NCBI GenBank assembly: GCA_024114885.1
Contig: CP099421.1
Location: 744,001 to 808,000, forward strand
Source: Septoria linicola
Lineage: Eukaryota; Ascomycota; Dothideomycetes; Mycosphaerellales; Mycosphaerellaceae
Direction: 5' to 3'
DNA length: 64,000 bases
Shown here: positions 12,026 to 23,753 of the stretch, in pieces
Position numbering within the stretch: the stretch's first letter is position 1
Layout: the number at the start of each line of letters is the position of its first letter
Notes under the pieces: model-generated
Databases searched by the model: none
What the model saw: only the letters and a program-made list of their open reading frames with translations
What the model was told of the DNA's origin: nothing
Program-made: the position numbers and the translations under genes

Positions 12026-14104
12026 CTAGGGCTTCAGTTTCTTGCGTTTGTCCATTGGAATGTGGTTGTGTCGGGCTTTCTTCTGTCGCGTCTTGATATC
12101 GTCTGAGTAGCCCTCCTGCTGGCAGCATTCCGCTTGCTCCACGGGCTTGGACTCGAGCACTTGGGTAATTGTCCAACGCTTGCTAGGCTCAGGATGCAGC
12201 ATGCCCATGAGCATGACTCTCGTCTCCGGATCATCCAAACGTGCCATGTTGCCAATGTACGCGAATTGCGGAACTTTGCGCCCATCTCTAATCTCGTGAT
12301 CTTCACATTGCTCGAACCAGCGATCCCAATACTGCAAAAAGATTCTGAAGTTCTTGCACTCGGGACCGGCGAAATCCCAGCAATTGCCATTGAAGCAGAG
12401 CGTGATGTAGACAATCGCGACAGCCCACACATCTACAGCACGTGGGTCATATTTTCCTCGTCGTTGGTATATCTCAGGCGCCATGTATGGAACGCTGCCA
12501 ACCCAGCCAGGATCGCAATATCGTATGGGCGCATTGGCATCGACAATACTCTGGCGCCGGCAATGTCGGACTCCAGGGTGTTGTCCGCAGAAGACCTCGC
12601 CGGTGCCGAAATCTGCAATCTTCAACAGGCCCGCCTTGTTCACGAGCAAATTCTCGGACTTCAGATCACGATGCGCGATGCCGCGGCTATGGAGATAATG
12701 GACACCTCGGACCAGCTGTTTGAACATGCAATTACGGTCCTCGGGCTTGGTAAAGTTTCCAGATTGAATCAAGTCATTTAGATCGCCCAGCTCGCAATAT
12801 TCCATGACATGATACCACTGCTCGCCACTGTGGCATAATCGAAATGTCTTGACGATGTTGGTGTTATCACACGCCTTGCTAATGGCGAACTCTGACTTGA
12901 TTTTCCGTTCGTACTCAAACTCTGTTTCTTCCGCGGCATCTCGTAGTCGGAACTCCTTGACAGCGAAAACCACGCCTTTGTCGTTAGAATCGCCCGCGGT
13001 CTTGCTCGTCATAAGTCTCACAATTGCTGCGCCGCCCTGGCCGATCTCTCGGTGTCGCTTGCGCTCGATGTAGCTGAAGTGCTCTTCGAGCTTACATTCG
13101 TCGACCTGGAGATCGTCTGGCAGCGCCACCGATAATCTCCGAGCTTTCGAACCAACACCCGCTTCGACCCCCAACACATTGTCGAAGTTACCATCGACAT
13201 CCTTGGAGTAGATAGATGACCGCCGACCATGCGTAGCAGCTGAGCTCGTCCGTCTAGGTCGAGGTGGCGCCTCGTCGTAATTCTCGGCCCATTTGATGCC
13301 TCTATTGCTCCTTGCGCCTGGACTGAGCGGGGTCGGGCTTGGACTGAGGCCGTCGGGATAGTGCACTCCTTCAAACTCGTCGCGCGCTGTGGGTGCGCGT
13401 ATCATAATCTGCGGCGGTGCATCTTGTGTGGTCGACGTTCCGTTTGCTGTAGGCACTTGCAGCGCATTATCTGTGGACTGAGGTGTTGCTGGTGGTTGTG
13501 TGGTCTGCCGCACGGCAGTAGGAGGTCTTGATGAGTTCGCGCTGGAAATGACGTCTGGGGTTTGCGCAACTCCGTTCAGAGAACTTCTTCGCCTATGGTG
13601 GCCGCCCAGGTGCAGTCGCCCCAGCAGACCAGACTTGCGCTTCTCGGTCGCTGGTGTGGAGGGCATGGTTCGCGTTTTCACATCAGTCGTCATGCTGTTG
13701 TTCGACGTGTTGTCAGAGGAAGTGGACTGGGAATCTGAAGGCTGGAAGCTATCGTGCCGCTCTTTTCGGGTAAAGAAGCGCCAGCCTTGGGATTTGGCCG
13801 TCGACTGGGCACCGGCGCTTTTGAGTCTGTTAATCGAGGGTTCAAAGTCGAAATTTCTGTTGTCCTTCAAATGCCGATCGTGGTTGCTGTGACTGTGATG
13901 ACTGTTGCTTCGAGGAGTGTTGTACGGCGCGAGTTTGTAGTTGTGAATGGACTGGAGGTTGCCCGCCGTGAAATGGATGCTCGACTCTCCTACAGGATGA
14001 CGACTGGACGTTCCCGCAAGGTCGATGTCACTTATCCAGTACTCGCAACGCAAGTCTCCGTGACTGCCCCACTGCCTGAAGCCGAACTTAGTAGTTGTCG
14101 CCAT
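12026..14104 (-). CDS. HAL4/SAT4-type serine/threonine kinase
   Basis: Single exon, 692 residues. About 340 disordered residues rich in Ser, His and Arg precede the kinase domain: glycine loop GQGGAAIV (about 354), VKEF lysine (about 383), HRDLKSENLL (478-487), DFG in IADFGTGEVF (498-500) and MAPEIYQRRG. Sequence around the catalytic loop and CWDFAGPECKNF matches the fungal HAL4/HAL5/NPR1 group, which stabilises plasma-membrane transporters and supports K+ uptake and salt tolerance; the role here is inferred from family. It is convergent with the preceding spermidine-synthase-like gene. A 3-kb gap lies upstream. Confidence 0.9.
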   Translation of the reverse strand: MATTTKFGFRQWGSHGDLRCEYWISDIDLAGTSSRHPVGESSIHFTAGNLQSIHNYKLAPYNTPRSNSHHSHSNHDRHLKDNRNFDFEPSINRLKSAGAQSTAKSQGWRFFTRKERHDSFQPSDSQSTSSDNTSNNSMTTDVKTRTMPSTPATEKRKSGLLGRLHLGGHHRRRSSLNGVAQTPDVISSANSSRPPTAVRQTTQPPATPQSTDNALQVPTANGTSTTQDAPPQIMIRAPTARDEFEGVHYPDGLSPSPTPLSPGARSNRGIKWAENYDEAPPRPRRTSSAATHGRRSSIYSKDVDGNFDNVLGVEAGVGSKARRLSVALPDDLQVDECKLEEHFSYIERKRHREIGQGGAAIVRLMTSKTAGDSNDKGVVFAVKEFRLRDAAEETEFEYERKIKSEFAISKACDNTNIVKTFRLCHSGEQWYHVMEYCELGDLNDLIQSGNFTKPEDRNCMFKQLVRGVHYLHSRGIAHRDLKSENLLVNKAGLLKIADFGTGEVFCGQHPGVRHCRRQSIVDANAPIRYCDPGWVGSVPYMAPEIYQRRGKYDPRAVDVWAVAIVYITLCFNGNCWDFAGPECKNFRIFLQYWDRWFEQCEDHEIRDGRKVPQFAYIGNMARLDDPETRVMLMGMLHPEPSKRWTITQVLESKPVEQAECCQQEGYSDDIKTRQKKARHNHIPMDKRKKLKP

Positions 14105-17065
14105 TGTGAGCGTGCGGGTGGCATGTGCATATGACGGGAGTTCATGGGCAGCAGTGAATGACTTTGGTATGCACTCACTCTCACGGCGCCGGGAGACCGC
14201 TACGCTTATACTACTGCCAGTCTACCCTGTACGATGAGGTATAGCCTCACGCAACCCACCGAAACGCAAAACTGCTCCACTGGCCGATGATAGATTTGGA
14301 CCTCCCACCAAGCCCTTGGCCTTTCTTGGTCAGTTGAACGTCGCCAGGATGTGATGCGGGTGTGGGGCAGGCAAATGGATGATCGTGCACGACAGGCTTG
14401 CTTTCTTGTGCTGCGGTCAAATTGTGACGAACGGACGAGTATAGACGAAGGAGATAATCTGTCGCAACACAGGAAAGGGTCCACCAACTGCATTATTCGG
14501 CACTTGGTTCAGTTCCACTGTGCTGACTACTCTACCAATGGCGTAGCAGCCAAAATTGTCCGTCCGAACCGAGTCCTTCGCGCTCCGGCATGCTCCTTGG
14601 TCTTTTCATCACCGTCGAAATCCGCGACATCGCTGCACACAAGCCAACGTCTGACACGGATACGGCTGTCACAGAAGCTCAGATGCTACGCCTCTCCGTT
14701 TGTGAAACCACAAGCATCACGCAACAAGCAACGGTGTGAACTCTTTGGCAGATCTTAGAGGCTTGCGGTCTTCCAAGACCTCCTGTTTCTTGGTTCGGCC
14801 TCTGGGCAAACCCAATGGAGTTGCACACATTACCTGCGGAGGGACGATCCGCGAGGGTATCAGCACATTCCAGCGCATCAGCTTGACACTGCTCAGCATT
14901 TGTAAAAGTCTATCGTCCTGTGGAACAAGAGCGGACGTCTGAATCTTGTTCGATCCCATGCCTGATCGTCATCTACGTGCATAAGTCTCTGTTGATGAGA
15001 AGAGGGCGTACGTGTCGATCATAGATCACAGATCACAGCCTGCAGTTTTCTGTGAGAGGCACGAGACTAAAGCATAACCTCCGCAGTCAGCAAAACCGCT
15101 TAGATTGCCCTGTCAGCCGGCGCCCAGATGCCAATGTTCCGCATGTGGAGGGTGCACAGTTCAAAGGGAGCTTACCTTCTCGCAGTCACCAGGCACATTG
15201 CAGGAGCACTCCAAGAGTGCTTGTTGGTAGAGACCACATAAGAATACCAAGACTTATGATGCTCAGCCCGTCCATTATCCGGCTCTACATGTACACCTCA
15301 CGCTGCATGTCGGTTGCATCTCCCTGCGAGCCGGAAATATGGATTTGACCAACAGTGATCAAGATAAGCGACGACATGACGACTCGTCATATCAGGCTGC
15401 CACTTTCTGATGAGATCTTCCATTGTTATGCACGAACTTGCCTCCAGTGCACCTGCATGCACTGCGGCGGCAGATTCGTGTGATAACTGGTATACACTCA
15501 CCTATACTTTTGTTCTGGGTCGGTTGAGCCCCATTCGTAAGAACGATGACGGAACCAGCAGGCATCGCTTCCAAAGGATCCACACTGGTCTAGTCGGGTG
15601 CATATTCATGCATACAATCCTCATAGAGGCCGAGGCCGCGTGATCAGAGAGGAAGCTGGCCGCCATGCTGGCTGAGGTGGATGCTTCGCCTTGACAGTCA
15701 CGACCTCGATCTATCCTGTTGGGTCTGTTACCAAGTCGTCACAATTTGCTTGGGATTCCTTGCAACTTACTACAGCATAAAAGGATCGAATCGAAGATTT
15801 ACAATGCGCAAAAGTACAGTGGTGGATCTGATGTGTACCATAGGGAGTGACGATCCCGTCGTGGTTCACGGATTTGGCAAAACAAATGTTCGTTATGATA
15901 CGGCATGAGTGACACTCTCCTCGACTGATTCGGCCTTTGCGCGAGGTCTAAGGCGGCAACAACTCTATATGGAGAGTCTACACTGCGTGATCAAGTGAAT
16001 TCGAGTGTCTGCTCACGAAATGATAATCGTCTCTCATGGCTGTAGCAGTTTTGCTCGACCGGCGGATAAGCCGCGCAGGTTGGACCTCCTGCACGATCCT
16101 TGAGACGAACATGTGAGCTGGCAGAATTCGGTCTTGACTTGCAGAAGATGCAAACCTCAGTGCGCCATTGCTTTCAGCTTGCAGTAGGAGACATTGCTCG
16201 AGGCCTCTTTTCCCAGAAACACCAATATGGTCTTGAGATCTGAATACTGTTTCTCGACTTTTGGAAGCGAGCCTTCAAATCTGACTCAGCGTGGTCTCTG
16301 GAAACACAAGTTGAACCGTGGCGATCACGACTGCCAACGTTGAAATACTGGACACCACGGATTGAACTGCACAACAATTATCACGATGCGCTGAAATGCT
16401 GAGCTCGTTGGACGCACAATCAAGTCCATTTGGACAAATTTGTCTGCATCCGCCTTTCGTCATCGTGGCCGGGTTTTGATCCTTTCCACTTCATTCGGCG
16501 TTCATTATCATCCTCTTCTTTCCTCTCAACACCGAGACCGCGCAACATTACAACGATGAAACGGCCACCAATGGCGACAACAATGTAGCCATTCAACATG
16601 GCTGCAGAGTCATCGTCGCACCTTTGCGGCGAGCGTCTGGTCGTCCACGAGGCTCGGCATCACCAGGCACACAAGCCAATCTGGACCCCACAACGGTTGA
16701 TCCCGAGAAGCCCTGTCGGCTCTGAAAGCAATGATGAACCGCCCGAGCGATGCATACTACGCTCTGCCACCACTCCTCCCTGCTACACTACCGCTAACCT
16801 CTTGCCCACTACACGTCCACACATCGTCGTGCTAGAACATACGAGTCTGGAGCACTCGTTCTTCCGTCAGCACGTTTTCTTGAACACCACAATCCTCCAC
16901 TGCCGTCACGCAGAGAGCTCCTCTGCACGCGAACATTTCGCACGAAGCGACAATTTACTACCAACCAGCAGTGACCAGACAGTATCCCTACGAACCTATC
17001 TTTTCATCGATCGCACAGAGCATACCAACAAGTTTGGGAGCAATCGCGAAGACACAATTCTCACC
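14105..17065. other. Intergenic region of about 3 kb without a recognisable gene
   Basis: Base composition is normal. Only short open frames (up to about 135 codons) occur, overlapping on both strands, with no domain motif, signal peptide or spliceable continuation. No tRNA fold was noticed. The right end is probably the promoter and 5' leader of the PHD gene; the region 16500-17065 is open in frame with it but reads like untranslated leader. Confidence 0.5.
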
Positions 17066-19206
17066 ATGCCGCCATCGCCGCCGGCGCGGCGTAGCACGAG
17101 AGGAGCACCACCGGCGGCACCAGCCTCGACAACATCCTCATCGCTCTCGTCGACACGTCAGGATCGCAATGCACGAAATACTGCAGCTCAGAAATCTGCT
17201 ACGCCACGCTCACTGTCGTCGGAAGACATCAGCGAACCACCGCGACGAAGCCAGCGATCCCAAGCCGCCCAAAAGGACGAGGACGCGAGCAAAGCGGATG
17301 AAGCTATAGAAGATGGTGATGAGGACGCCATCGACGAAGAGGAGATAACGCGATGCATTTGCGGACTGCAAGAATACCCTGGCCCGCCATTGAGTGAGGC
17401 ATTCGCCGGTCTGCCCGACGCGCAAGCCGAAGACGCAGGCGAACTGTTCATCCTATGCGATGGCTGTACGGTATGGCAACATGGAGGTTGTGTTGGTATC
17501 GTGGCGGAAAATTTGACGCCAGAGCTATATTACTGCGAGCAGTGCAGGCCCAAGCAGCATGCAATTGGCACAGATTCACGAGGGTACGTTCCGCTCTTTC
17601 TTCCACCTTCAGCGCATTACATCATCAGCCCTCGCGATTGCCCGAGATTCTGCGACAAGCACAATGGTGCAGCAGCATCACCTGGGCGCCGCTCCAGCTT
17701 GCGAGAGCACAGCAGAAGCATTTGGCACCCATCACGTTCCTACCCTTCATGTTCACCTATCGTATGGGCATAGCATAGCATAGCGACACATTCGAAGCTG
17801 ATCATCATGGCCCGCTACCACGATGCACCGACTCGAAAAGCAGCTGCTGAAAGTGAGAACGACAGACAAAAGTACTCCCTCTACCTACCACTCCACCCGA
17901 AAGCGTCACAGCGCAAAGGATCGGTCAGCAAATCCGATGATCGAGCCAGGAAAGAAAGAGAAATGGCAGCTTCGAGAGCGAGCGTCGACCCAGCTACCGG
18001 CAAGCGACGTGCAACCATGCGAAGCAAAGAGCACGATGACGAGGAGGAACAATTGCGAATAGCGATCGAGGAGAGCAAGCGAGAGTCAGCGGGCAAAGGC
18101 ACCGGACGCCGGAATGGCAAGCGCAATCGCGATGACAGCAGCGAGGAGTGAGTAGTGAAGGAGCACAGACCTGCTGGGACGAAAGACTAACACACGGGCA
18201 GAAGCAAGTCTGACATCAAGCGCCAAAGGCGATCTTCTGAGTCTGCGCCATTGGCTGCGCGAACAGCCGCCGCTGAAGAAGACTCGGACGACCAGGCGGG
18301 CACCAGCAAAGGCAAAGCAAAGGGAGAGCTTTCAGTCTCAGCACGTCAAGCACAGCTCGAGAAGAAGGAGCAAGAAAAGGAGAAGGCAAGAGCGGAGGCT
18401 GCAGGACGGCGACAAGAACGAGCTCGCAGCCGACGTGGAGACGGTAAGCTTGTTGTACGTGCATGAGCCATATTCATCACTGACTTGGAGCAGATCCCGA
18501 GCAAGCTGAGGATACCACACCGAAGCCTACGCCAAGCAGGAAGACATCTCCCCCGCCACGATCATCCCAGCCGCCGTCACCTCCGCCCGCCGAGAAAGTT
18601 GCTGGCAAGAAGGGTCCTGGCAAGAAGCCAGGGAAGAAGCTTGGCAACAATCAATACACCAAAGCCAAATTGGAACAGGCCGCATCCTCGCCGCATGGCA
18701 GGAAGAAACAAACGAACCCGGTATCTGGGAGTGGTGACGAAACATCCGAGAATCTGGCCAATGGCGAAAGCAACGGGAACAAGCAGAGTCCGACAGCTCC
18801 TGAAAACACCACGAGTACAGCCGTGGGCACTGGCAAGGCAAAGTTCGGCAGAGGCAAAAAGGCAGCAGCCAACAGCAACGTTGTGAAAGACAATGAGCCG
18901 GTGGAAAGGACATTCACAAATATGACAGCAGCGCTGTCCAACATGTCAGCCTACACAAAAGGCCAGGTCGCCGAAATGGAGCAAGCACGCGCTACGGGTG
19001 GTGAGGGAAGTCCGCACAGTAATGAGATAAGCCTGCTGATGATAGGAGGCGCAGTGCTACTGCCTGGGAATAGTCCACCGCAGCGAGATGACCGTAGGGA
19101 AGATGGTCCGACTGCACTCCAAATGGGTCAGCAACTATTACAAGACATCGCTACATGGCAGCGAACGTGGGGGCATCACGCTGGGGCTAGCGCTGCTCCT
19201 ACTTGA
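17066..19206 (+). CDS. Cti6-like PHD-finger protein of the Rpd3L histone deacetylase complex
   Basis: Model: 17066-17583, 17866-18147, 18202-18443 and 18494-19206, 584 residues. The PHD finger is at about 97-160 with zinc ligands C97, C99, C131, C134, H139, C142, C157 and C160 (CIC..CDGCTVWQHGGC..CEQC), followed by QKYSLYLPL as in fungal Cti6. A Lys/Arg-rich central part follows, and the late motif NNQYTK is also typical of Cti6. Cti6 reads H3K4me3 and joins Rpd3L. The 282-nt first intron (GTACGT..GACAG) is long for this genome; I chose its acceptor because it restores the conserved G-QKYS junction, but a small exon inside it is possible. The ATG at 17066 has the context CACC. Confidence 0.82.
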
Positions 19207-20561
19207 CATTGGCATCGGAAACATTCCGTAATTTCACGATCGATTTTATGATGGGTGTGAGCATGGCCGGCGCTGCATGAAATGATAAGCAGCGGCTTTT
19301 CCAGCGTCGAAGCGGTATGTGATTGGTTCGGACAGAACATTGTGAGGAAGCTCGGTAGTGCTTCAATCGAGACTTGATCATTGACTATGTGAACTTGAAA
19401 ACTACCAGCGGCTAACAAGTACCGCGTTCAACTGTGTCCAACCACAGTCGATCACTCGGAGGCCATGGTCGGTGGGCACGACCAACGCAAAAGCCAGACT
19501 CGCGCGAAGTCTGACTCCAGGACTGCGTGCTATTTGACTGGACTACAGCAGGTCAATAAGAAGCAATCATTGAGTGGCACAAGGGTTGTGAGGTCAAAGC
19601 TCGCGGAACTTTGATTCTCCACTGCGGCGCAAATGTGAGCTCTCTCTCTCTTGTGGCTCGTGGCTCGTGTTCGTCCAGCTCGTCTGACTGGGGCGGAGAT
19701 CCGAAGATCGCATACCCATCAATGGAGCTCCAGATCTGTGCGCCAATCTTGGCCGGACCTCCCCTAATGGCGGGCAAGAAGAGTCTGTGACATTCGAGAG
19801 CGGAAGTCGGACACTGGAGGCCAGTTTCTGGCGGGCAGAGGACTGGAGGTCCAATTTCATGCGAACTCGAGCGATTCACAGCGCCATCTGACAGGGGAGG
19901 TCTGCTCTGTTGAGTTTCTCCTGGCGAATTTCTCTGAGTGGAGCTCCAATTTCACGCGGCCTTACCCAAGTGACGCTGCCGTTTGGCAGCGGACGTCCGC
20001 TCTCTTGGACGTTTTCTGGTGGAGTCCTCTGACCGGGGGTTTGAGCTCACGCAAGCTTCAGCGACTCACCGCGCCATTTGGCAGGGGAGGTCCGCTCTTT
20101 TGGACTCTTTCTGGCGAATCCCTCTAAGTGGAGCTCCAATTTCACGCGGCCTTGCCCCGACTGACGCTGCCGTTTGGCAGCGGACGTCCGCTCTCTTGGA
20201 CATTTCCTGGTGAATTCCTCTGAGTGGAGCTCCAATTTCACGCGGCCCTGAGCAATGCTCGGCGCCATTTGGCAGCGGACGTCCGCTCCCCCGAACTTTT
20301 GCTAGCAAGCTCCCCTGACCGGACCTCTTATTTCGAATCCACTTCATACGCAATCGCGCTAGTGATGAAGGGTCCAAGTGCACAGTCAGAAGGTATATGT
20401 ATTTATCTCTTCGCAACACCTTTTAGCCTCGTTCATCAACATTACCACTTGCTTTACCACATACGGCATCAGTCTTGACAGTCTGAATTCATTGGATCAG
20501 CTAGGTATACATTGATCTATCCCCCTGGCGGCATACTTTGCTAATTTAGCCATCAGCGACC
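19207..20561. other. Intergenic region holding a tandem repeat
   Basis: There is no convincing gene. The stretch 19740-20357 is occupied by a tandem repeat (separate entry). Open frames crossing it exist only because the unit length is close to a multiple of three. Confidence 0.6.
19881..20357. repeat. Tandem repeat, five units of about 95 bp with embedded palindromes
   Basis: Units begin near 19881, 19975, 20071, 20166 and 20262 (spacing 94-96 bp). Each has a core like G-C-(C/T)-x-TTTGGCAG, then (G/C)GTCCGCTC, then GAGTGGAGCTCCAATTTCAC. Units 2 and 4 contain a perfect hairpin, CGCTGCC-GTTT-GGCAGCG; units 2, 4 and 5 contain the 12-bp palindrome GCGGACGTCCGC. Units 1 and 3 resemble each other more than their neighbours, suggesting an A-B-A-B higher-order pattern. 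A degenerate copy may lie upstream at about 19740-19880. The repeat is not RIP-mutated. Function is unknown. Confidence 0.85.
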
Positions 20562-22052
20562 ATGCCTCCACGGGCCCAGAAGAATGCTGCCAAGAACGGG
20601 CGAGACTGCTCACAGGGCGGTCCTGGCCATATCGACCCTCTCGCTCACCAGAACAACATCAAGGAAAAGCTAGAGCAGCTCTTCCAGATGGACGTCCAAC
20701 AATTTCAGGGTGACGGTAACTATGGGAGCTGGATAGACGGCATCATTGCAGCTCTCGACAATCCAAACTACCAAGTAGCTCTACAGGCACACGAGGAAGA
20801 GTTCAACAGTCCACTCGAAGGACATACGCCGGTCCCAAAACTGAAGGACCTCAAGAAGAACTTGAAGGCCGCCAAGAAGACTTTCCGCGATGTTCGAGAT
20901 GACTTTCTCTTGCTTGAGCATAAGACGGCCAATTCTGGAAAGAGGCAGGAGGAGCAGGCAGTCGACCCACGGTCGATACACAACCGGAGTTCATTGACAG
21001 CAACTGAGCGACCTCCCAACTCTCACGGAACAGGATTGCCCGATCCGTCTCACGTCCCAAACGACACAGCCGCCGAGCACTACGATGACATGCGAGAGAA
21101 TCCTATCCCGGCTCCTATGCAAGTTGTGGTTACTCAGGAGCGCGAGGCTTCCCTCGGTCAGCCACCAGTCGCGGCACAACACCGTAGCGAGATTCCAGCT
21201 ACTACGCGTCCATCAAGTCTAGCTTACGCAGCTCCTGGCGGTGTAAAGCGTCCGCACGGCCTGATATATCAAGATGTGGTGCCAGAATCGGTCTCAGAGC
21301 CTGCAAACATTCAACGACCTTCACCGGGTGCTGTCAAACGACGCAAACAGCAGAACCCAATAGCTCTTGGTCAACCACAACAGTCTCAGCATGTGAAGGT
21401 CGAGAGCATGCCAGCTCAGTCGCCTCTGCAGGCGCCTACAACCTCGACTGTTGTTCAGCCTCTCGAGGGACGTGCCGACGGGCAGACGCAGTTCCAGGGC
21501 ATCGACACAGCACATCCCGCAGCTCGACAAGCACTGCAGCGACCGTCACTAGATCGACCAGCGAACGAACCAGCACGGTCTCAAGCATTGGCTCAATCTC
21601 CACCTCCGGCTGGACCATATAGACCACCAGCCGCTATCTCCAGCTCACAAGCCTCTTCATCAGAGACCTCGACTGATGAGCAGGTGGCTCGGCGGGATTA
21701 CATCCGGAAGCAGGTCGTGATGCAGCATGTCGCACCGGGCGATGTTCTTGCAGAGCTGGCTAATTTGGTGCCTTCCACTGTGGGTAAGAGCTTGACGTGG
21801 AGACGAGTGTTGGGTTGGGCCAATCCGAACGGCTCGAGCTGTCCGCCAGGCGTAAGAGCCAAGATACAGAGCTCCTTCCACCAGTGGTGCTCCAACTTCA
21901 GCGGTAACATCGACCACGATGTGCAAGTGCGGTTCAACCAGGAGCTCAACCAAGAACAGACGCGAAGTCAGCGCTCTCGCTCCTTTGCACCATATCAGCA
22001 GCAGCAAAATGAGCGACAGCCAACGCAGCAGCCAGCTCAGCCGCGAGTATGA
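20562..22052 (+). CDS. Unrecognised Gln/Pro-rich protein
   Basis: Single exon, 496 residues; I do not recognise a family. Residues about 25-135 look folded (charged, Leu-rich, with KDLKKNLKAAKKTFRDVRDD probably helical). Residues 140-390 are low-complexity and Pro/Gln/Ser-rich with a basic VKRRKQQNP that could be a nuclear signal. A second probably folded part (about 370-465) includes VARRDYIRKQVVM and a Trp pair in LTWRRVLGWANPNG, followed by a Gln-rich tail. Layout resembles a nuclear regulatory protein, but this is only composition. It starts just downstream of the tandem repeat. Confidence 0.7.
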   Translation: MPPRAQKNAAKNGRDCSQGGPGHIDPLAHQNNIKEKLEQLFQMDVQQFQGDGNYGSWIDGIIAALDNPNYQVALQAHEEEFNSPLEGHTPVPKLKDLKKNLKAAKKTFRDVRDDFLLLEHKTANSGKRQEEQAVDPRSIHNRSSLTATERPPNSHGTGLPDPSHVPNDTAAEHYDDMRENPIPAPMQVVVTQEREASLGQPPVAAQHRSEIPATTRPSSLAYAAPGGVKRPHGLIYQDVVPESVSEPANIQRPSPGAVKRRKQQNPIALGQPQQSQHVKVESMPAQSPLQAPTTSTVVQPLEGRADGQTQFQGIDTAHPAARQALQRPSLDRPANEPARSQALAQSPPPAGPYRPPAAISSSQASSSETSTDEQVARRDYIRKQVVMQHVAPGDVLAELANLVPSTVGKSLTWRRVLGWANPNGSSCPPGVRAKIQSSFHQWCSNFSGNIDHDVQVRFNQELNQEQTRSQRSRSFAPYQQQQNERQPTQQPAQPRV

Positions 22053-22661
22053 GCCTGTGGTGTTAAATCGATGGTCACGCGTCAAATGATTCGGGTAGTC
22101 ACATCGACCTTCGCTGAAGTTCGAGAAGCCTCTAAGGACTAATCGGCGCGTGGATGGCGACTGATCGGGTAAGTACCATGAGGAAGCTTCCAGTCTTTCC
22201 ACCTAATTCTCGACAGCTTGTTGATGGAACGTGGATTTGTGTTTTGCAGTTCTCCTTTCGGAGCGGAAGGCTATAATCAGACACTCTCAGCTGGAGCAAA
22301 CGGCAAGTAGCTCAGCTCTGCCAGTCATGAAATGGTTGCAGAGAGTCTTGGATTGACTAGCTTGAGCGTAATCATAAAAGTGCAATTTCCCCTTCCTTCT
22401 CCTCGCTCATGGCGTTGTCGTCGTAATAGCGTCCAAGTGTATCCGACAGCAGCTTCCGTGTAGGTTCTCAGCCCACCACCTGTTCTGTGTTTGTGCAGCG
22501 CAGGTGCATGCTTCACCTCGCGCTTCCCCTGTCCAGTGTCTAGCGTGCATGACAACCACCAACTTTATTCGCTTTGACGAGCTCCACATTTACTACTCTA
22601 CAGATCTGCTTACTCGAGTATTGTTCTGCCGTCCGCGTAAGAGCTGAACAGCTCGCTCAAG
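22053..22661. other. Intergenic region
   Basis: About 600 bp of normal composition between two + strand genes. I see no gene or repeat in it. Confidence 0.5.
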
Positions 22662-23753
22662 ATGGCGTATCGAGATGCTTCACCTCGCAGCGATACATCC
22701 GACACGTGGATCAGCGCTCGAGAACCATCGCCACTCGACGACGGTGGGTCAGAAAGTACGCGCGAGATTGATCACCCGCTGACACATCCTCTCCATAGAC
22801 TCCTTCTTGTTCTGCGATACGCGAGCAAGCTCCAGTCGTCTCCAAGATGCTTACCCGAATAATTGGATTGAGGCAATCATACTTGCTCGGAGGTTTCCAG
22901 CCACCCTCACAATACCACATGATTTCGGCGGGCTGATGGTCATTGCAGATCGACCGAGTCCAAGCTACGAGAATTGCACCAGAAACTAGCGGATCGACTA
23001 GACACAGGACCAAATGGACCACGCGGTGCGGAGTACATTACCTGTGAAACTTGTGCTGAGACTACCGCGATTCTCGTGCCCCTCAGCGTGATGGACGCCT
23101 TCCGTCAGATGACAAGTGGAATGTGGATGCCCACGAAAGACGGCCACAGGAGTGTTACGTGTGTTTGTGTCAAGTGCATTGAGGCGGAGAGACCTGGTAC
23201 TGCGATTGAGAAATTCATGAAGTCGATCAAGACCAAAAAGCAATCGAGGAACGCCAAAAAGAAACTGAAACCGAAGCCAGCAGTTCATGTCCCTCCCAAC
23301 AAGGTCTCCAAGCCGAGAAAGATCAAGAAGGCGGGCAAAGCTGGGAAGTACAAGCAAAGTGAACCAACCCATCATGTCCACGGTCTAGATGGAGGCCTTA
23401 CCGTTGGCGAGCTCCAGAAGATTTACCAACGATGCAATAAGAAGTATCGTAATTCAGGCAAGGCGCAAAGGAATGCCATGAAGGAACTCGCAGTAGAGGC
23501 AGCCATTGCGGCGAAGAGAGACAAGCGGCCAGATTTCGAGGCCGAGGTAGCGGCAGGCCAGTCAAAGACATCCTTCCAGAGTGAGCCTTTGCTTGATTAT
23601 CTTGAAACTATAGTGCAAGAGTTGCCGATGCGAGAACCACTGGGCACGACAGGTTCCTTAAAAGCGAGGCCTAGGACACCAGATCTGCAAACTGAAGAGG
23701 GATGCGGATATCAGTACGATTGCCTTCTGGTTCCGCGTCCATTGGGTGCATGA
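22662..23753 (+). pseudogene. Unrecognised Cys/Lys-rich protein gene with an apparent one-base frameshift
   Basis: Starts MAYRDASPRSDTSDTW. A 43-nt intron (22756-22798, GTACG..CATAG, with CTGAC) joins SEN to SFLFCDTRAS, and the frame runs through PNNWIEAIILARRFPATL to about 22970. There the frame must shift by one base to continue as LHQKLADRLDTGP and on to the stop at 23753. A single missing base would give SYEELHQKL. The second part has Cys pairs (CETC, then CVCVKC) that may bind zinc and a very Lys-rich stretch. No family recognised. It is either a recently broken gene or an assembly error; the long open frame beyond the shift favours a single recent event. Confidence 0.6.

Noticed and set aside
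16598..17065. N-terminal extension of the PHD protein
   Set aside because: The extension is in frame but has leader-like composition, and homologues of Cti6 start close to the Arg/Pro-rich segment at 17066.
19881..20357. CRISPR-like array
   Set aside because: Units are contiguous ~95-bp tandem repeats without unique spacers, in a eukaryotic genome.
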